A DNA stretch of 5,942 nucleotides, taken from positions 1-5,942 of the forward strand of contig JASKZX010000009.1 of assembly GCA_030147435.1 (NCBI GenBank), given 5' to 3'. The stretch's first letter is position 1. Every line of letters begins with the position of its first letter. The notes under the pieces were generated by a model, which was given only the letters and a program-made list of their open reading frames with translations, was not told the origin of the DNA and did not search any database. The position numbers were made by a program, and so were the translations under genes. Source of the stretch: Savagea sp. GTDB taxonomy: Bacteria; Bacillota; Bacilli; Bacillales_A; Planococcaceae. Positions 5,313 to 5,942 of this stretch are shown in pieces.

Positions 5313-5942
5313 TGCGTTTTCTCGATATTTTAATGAAAAAAAGAAATGGACAATCGTTATCGAAAGAAGAAATTGAATATTTTGTTCGTGAATATACGAA
5401 TGATTCGATTCCGGATTATCAAGCGAGTGCTTTTTTAATGACGATCTTTTATGAAGGAATGACGAAAGAAGAGCTCGGTCATTTTACGATGGCGATGGCA
5501 CAATCTGGAGAGATGATCGACCTTTCTTCGATTAAAGGTATAAAAGTCGATAAACATTCGACAGGAGGTGTTGGTGACAATATTACTTTCGTTGTCACAC
5601 CACTTGTCGCCTCTTGTGGGGTACCCGTTGTAAAAATGAGTGGGCGTGGTCTCGGCCATACAGGGGGAACCGTCGATAAACTTGAAGGTATTCCGAATTT
5701 TCAAACGTCTCTTTCCGAGGAGGCATTTATTCGCCAAGTGAATGATAAAAAGGTAGCAATCGTCGGTCAGACGGGCGATTTAACACCCGCAGATAAAAAA
5801 ATTTATGCGTTACGTGATGTAACAGCGACTGTCGACAGTATTCCGCTCATTGCGAGCTCTATTATGAGTAAAAAGCTGGCGGCTGGAGCGGATAAAATCG
5901 TTCTCGATGTGAAAGTCGGAAGTGGTGCGTTTATGAAAACGG
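5312..5942 (+). CDS. pdp: Pyrimidine-nucleoside phosphorylase Pdp, N-terminal part
   Basis: The first 210 codons of an enzyme of about 430 residues are present; the frame runs off the window end. Pdp splits uridine, thymidine and deoxyuridine with phosphate into base and (deoxy)ribose-1-phosphate in the cytosol. The start [14 protein letters not shown] and helical N-terminal domain are typical. Phosphate and substrate residues can be read at the positions I recall for the Geobacillus enzyme: KHSTGGVGD at 81-89, Lys108, Ser110, [11 protein letters not shown] with Thr120 (110-120), [11 protein letters not shown] at 153-163, Arg168 and Ser183/Lys187 in IASSIMSKK. Length fits the Gram-positive family; thymidine phosphorylase (DeoA) is the alternative, but SSIMSKK and overall similarity favour Pdp. 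One local oddity is [10 protein letters not shown] where many members read GDTTTLVLGP. AAGG at 5301-5304 lies seven bases before ATG, inside deoB. Its product ribose-1-phosphate is the substrate of DeoB. Confidence 0.95.
   Translation, partial: MRFLDILMKKRNGQSLSKEEIEYFVREYTNDSIPDYQASAFLMTIFYEGMTKEELGHFTMAMAQSGEMIDLSSIKGIKVDKHSTGGVGDNITFVVTPLVASCGVPVVKMSGRGLGHTGGTVDKLEGIPNFQTSLSEEAFIRQVNDKKVAIVGQTGDLTPADKKIYALRDVTATVDSIPLIASSIMSKKLAAGADKIVLDVKVGSGAFMKT

Noticed and set aside
5435..5737. 100-codon open frame on the minus strand inside pdp
   Set aside because: It is fully antisense to a well-conserved coding region, has no family resemblance and no sign of its own start signals.
5932..5942. Possible catabolite-repression (cre) half-site TATGAAAACGG at the window edge
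   Set aside because: It encodes the conserved FMKT residues of Pdp and the site is cut off by the window end, so it cannot be judged.

Overview
The window is a compact, gene-dense piece of a Bacilli (Bacillales-type) chromosome. Three things point there. The Fur protein closely matches my recollection of Bacillus Fur along its whole length. The genes carry strong AGGAGG-like ribosome sites. The order yqkF / nudF / fur / xerD / deoB is the core of a neighbourhood known from Bacillus subtilis. GC looks to be in the low-to-mid 40s by eye. Compared with B. subtilis as I remember it, spoIIM and yqkK are missing between nudF and fur, yqzK is missing between fur and xerD, and pupG (punA) is missing after deoB, where pdp follows directly. 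That could mean a non-sporulating or rearranged lineage such as Exiguobacterium or a relative, but the window alone cannot settle the genus.

Left part (1-1030): the C-terminal end of an FAD-dependent D-amino-acid-oxidase-type oxidoreductase overlaps, by ATGA, the complete gene for the DNA-repair nuclease ExoA (exodeoxyribonuclease III). A perfect 11-bp hairpin with a run of six T ends that transcript. It also lies where the convergent aldo/keto reductase gene ends.

Middle part (1028-3220): the aldo/keto reductase (yqkF-like, minus strand) and nudF (ADP-ribose pyrophosphatase, plus strand) diverge from a 69-bp gap with candidate overlapping -10 elements. The 3' end of nudF holds a good sigma-A promoter candidate. 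It is followed by a near-perfect Fur/PerR operator, a possible 35-codon leader ORF and then fur, which has its own intrinsic terminator.

Right part (3238-5942): xerD, deoB and the first 210 codons of pdp form a tight run joined by ATGA and TAATG overlaps, so they are probably one transcript. DeoB (phosphopentomutase) and Pdp (pyrimidine-nucleoside phosphorylase) work together in nucleoside catabolism: Pdp releases the base and (deoxy)ribose-1-phosphate, and DeoB converts that to the 5-phosphate. XerD is a tyrosine recombinase for chromosome dimer resolution; this copy is odd because the first His of the HxxR active-site motif reads as Glu.

Most of the window is conserved housekeeping, and I see no mobile element, CRISPR array, RNA gene or clearly new system. 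The items most worth checking are the XerD active-site substitution and the fur leader (operator, repeat and overlapping small ORF). No gap between genes exceeds 300 bases.
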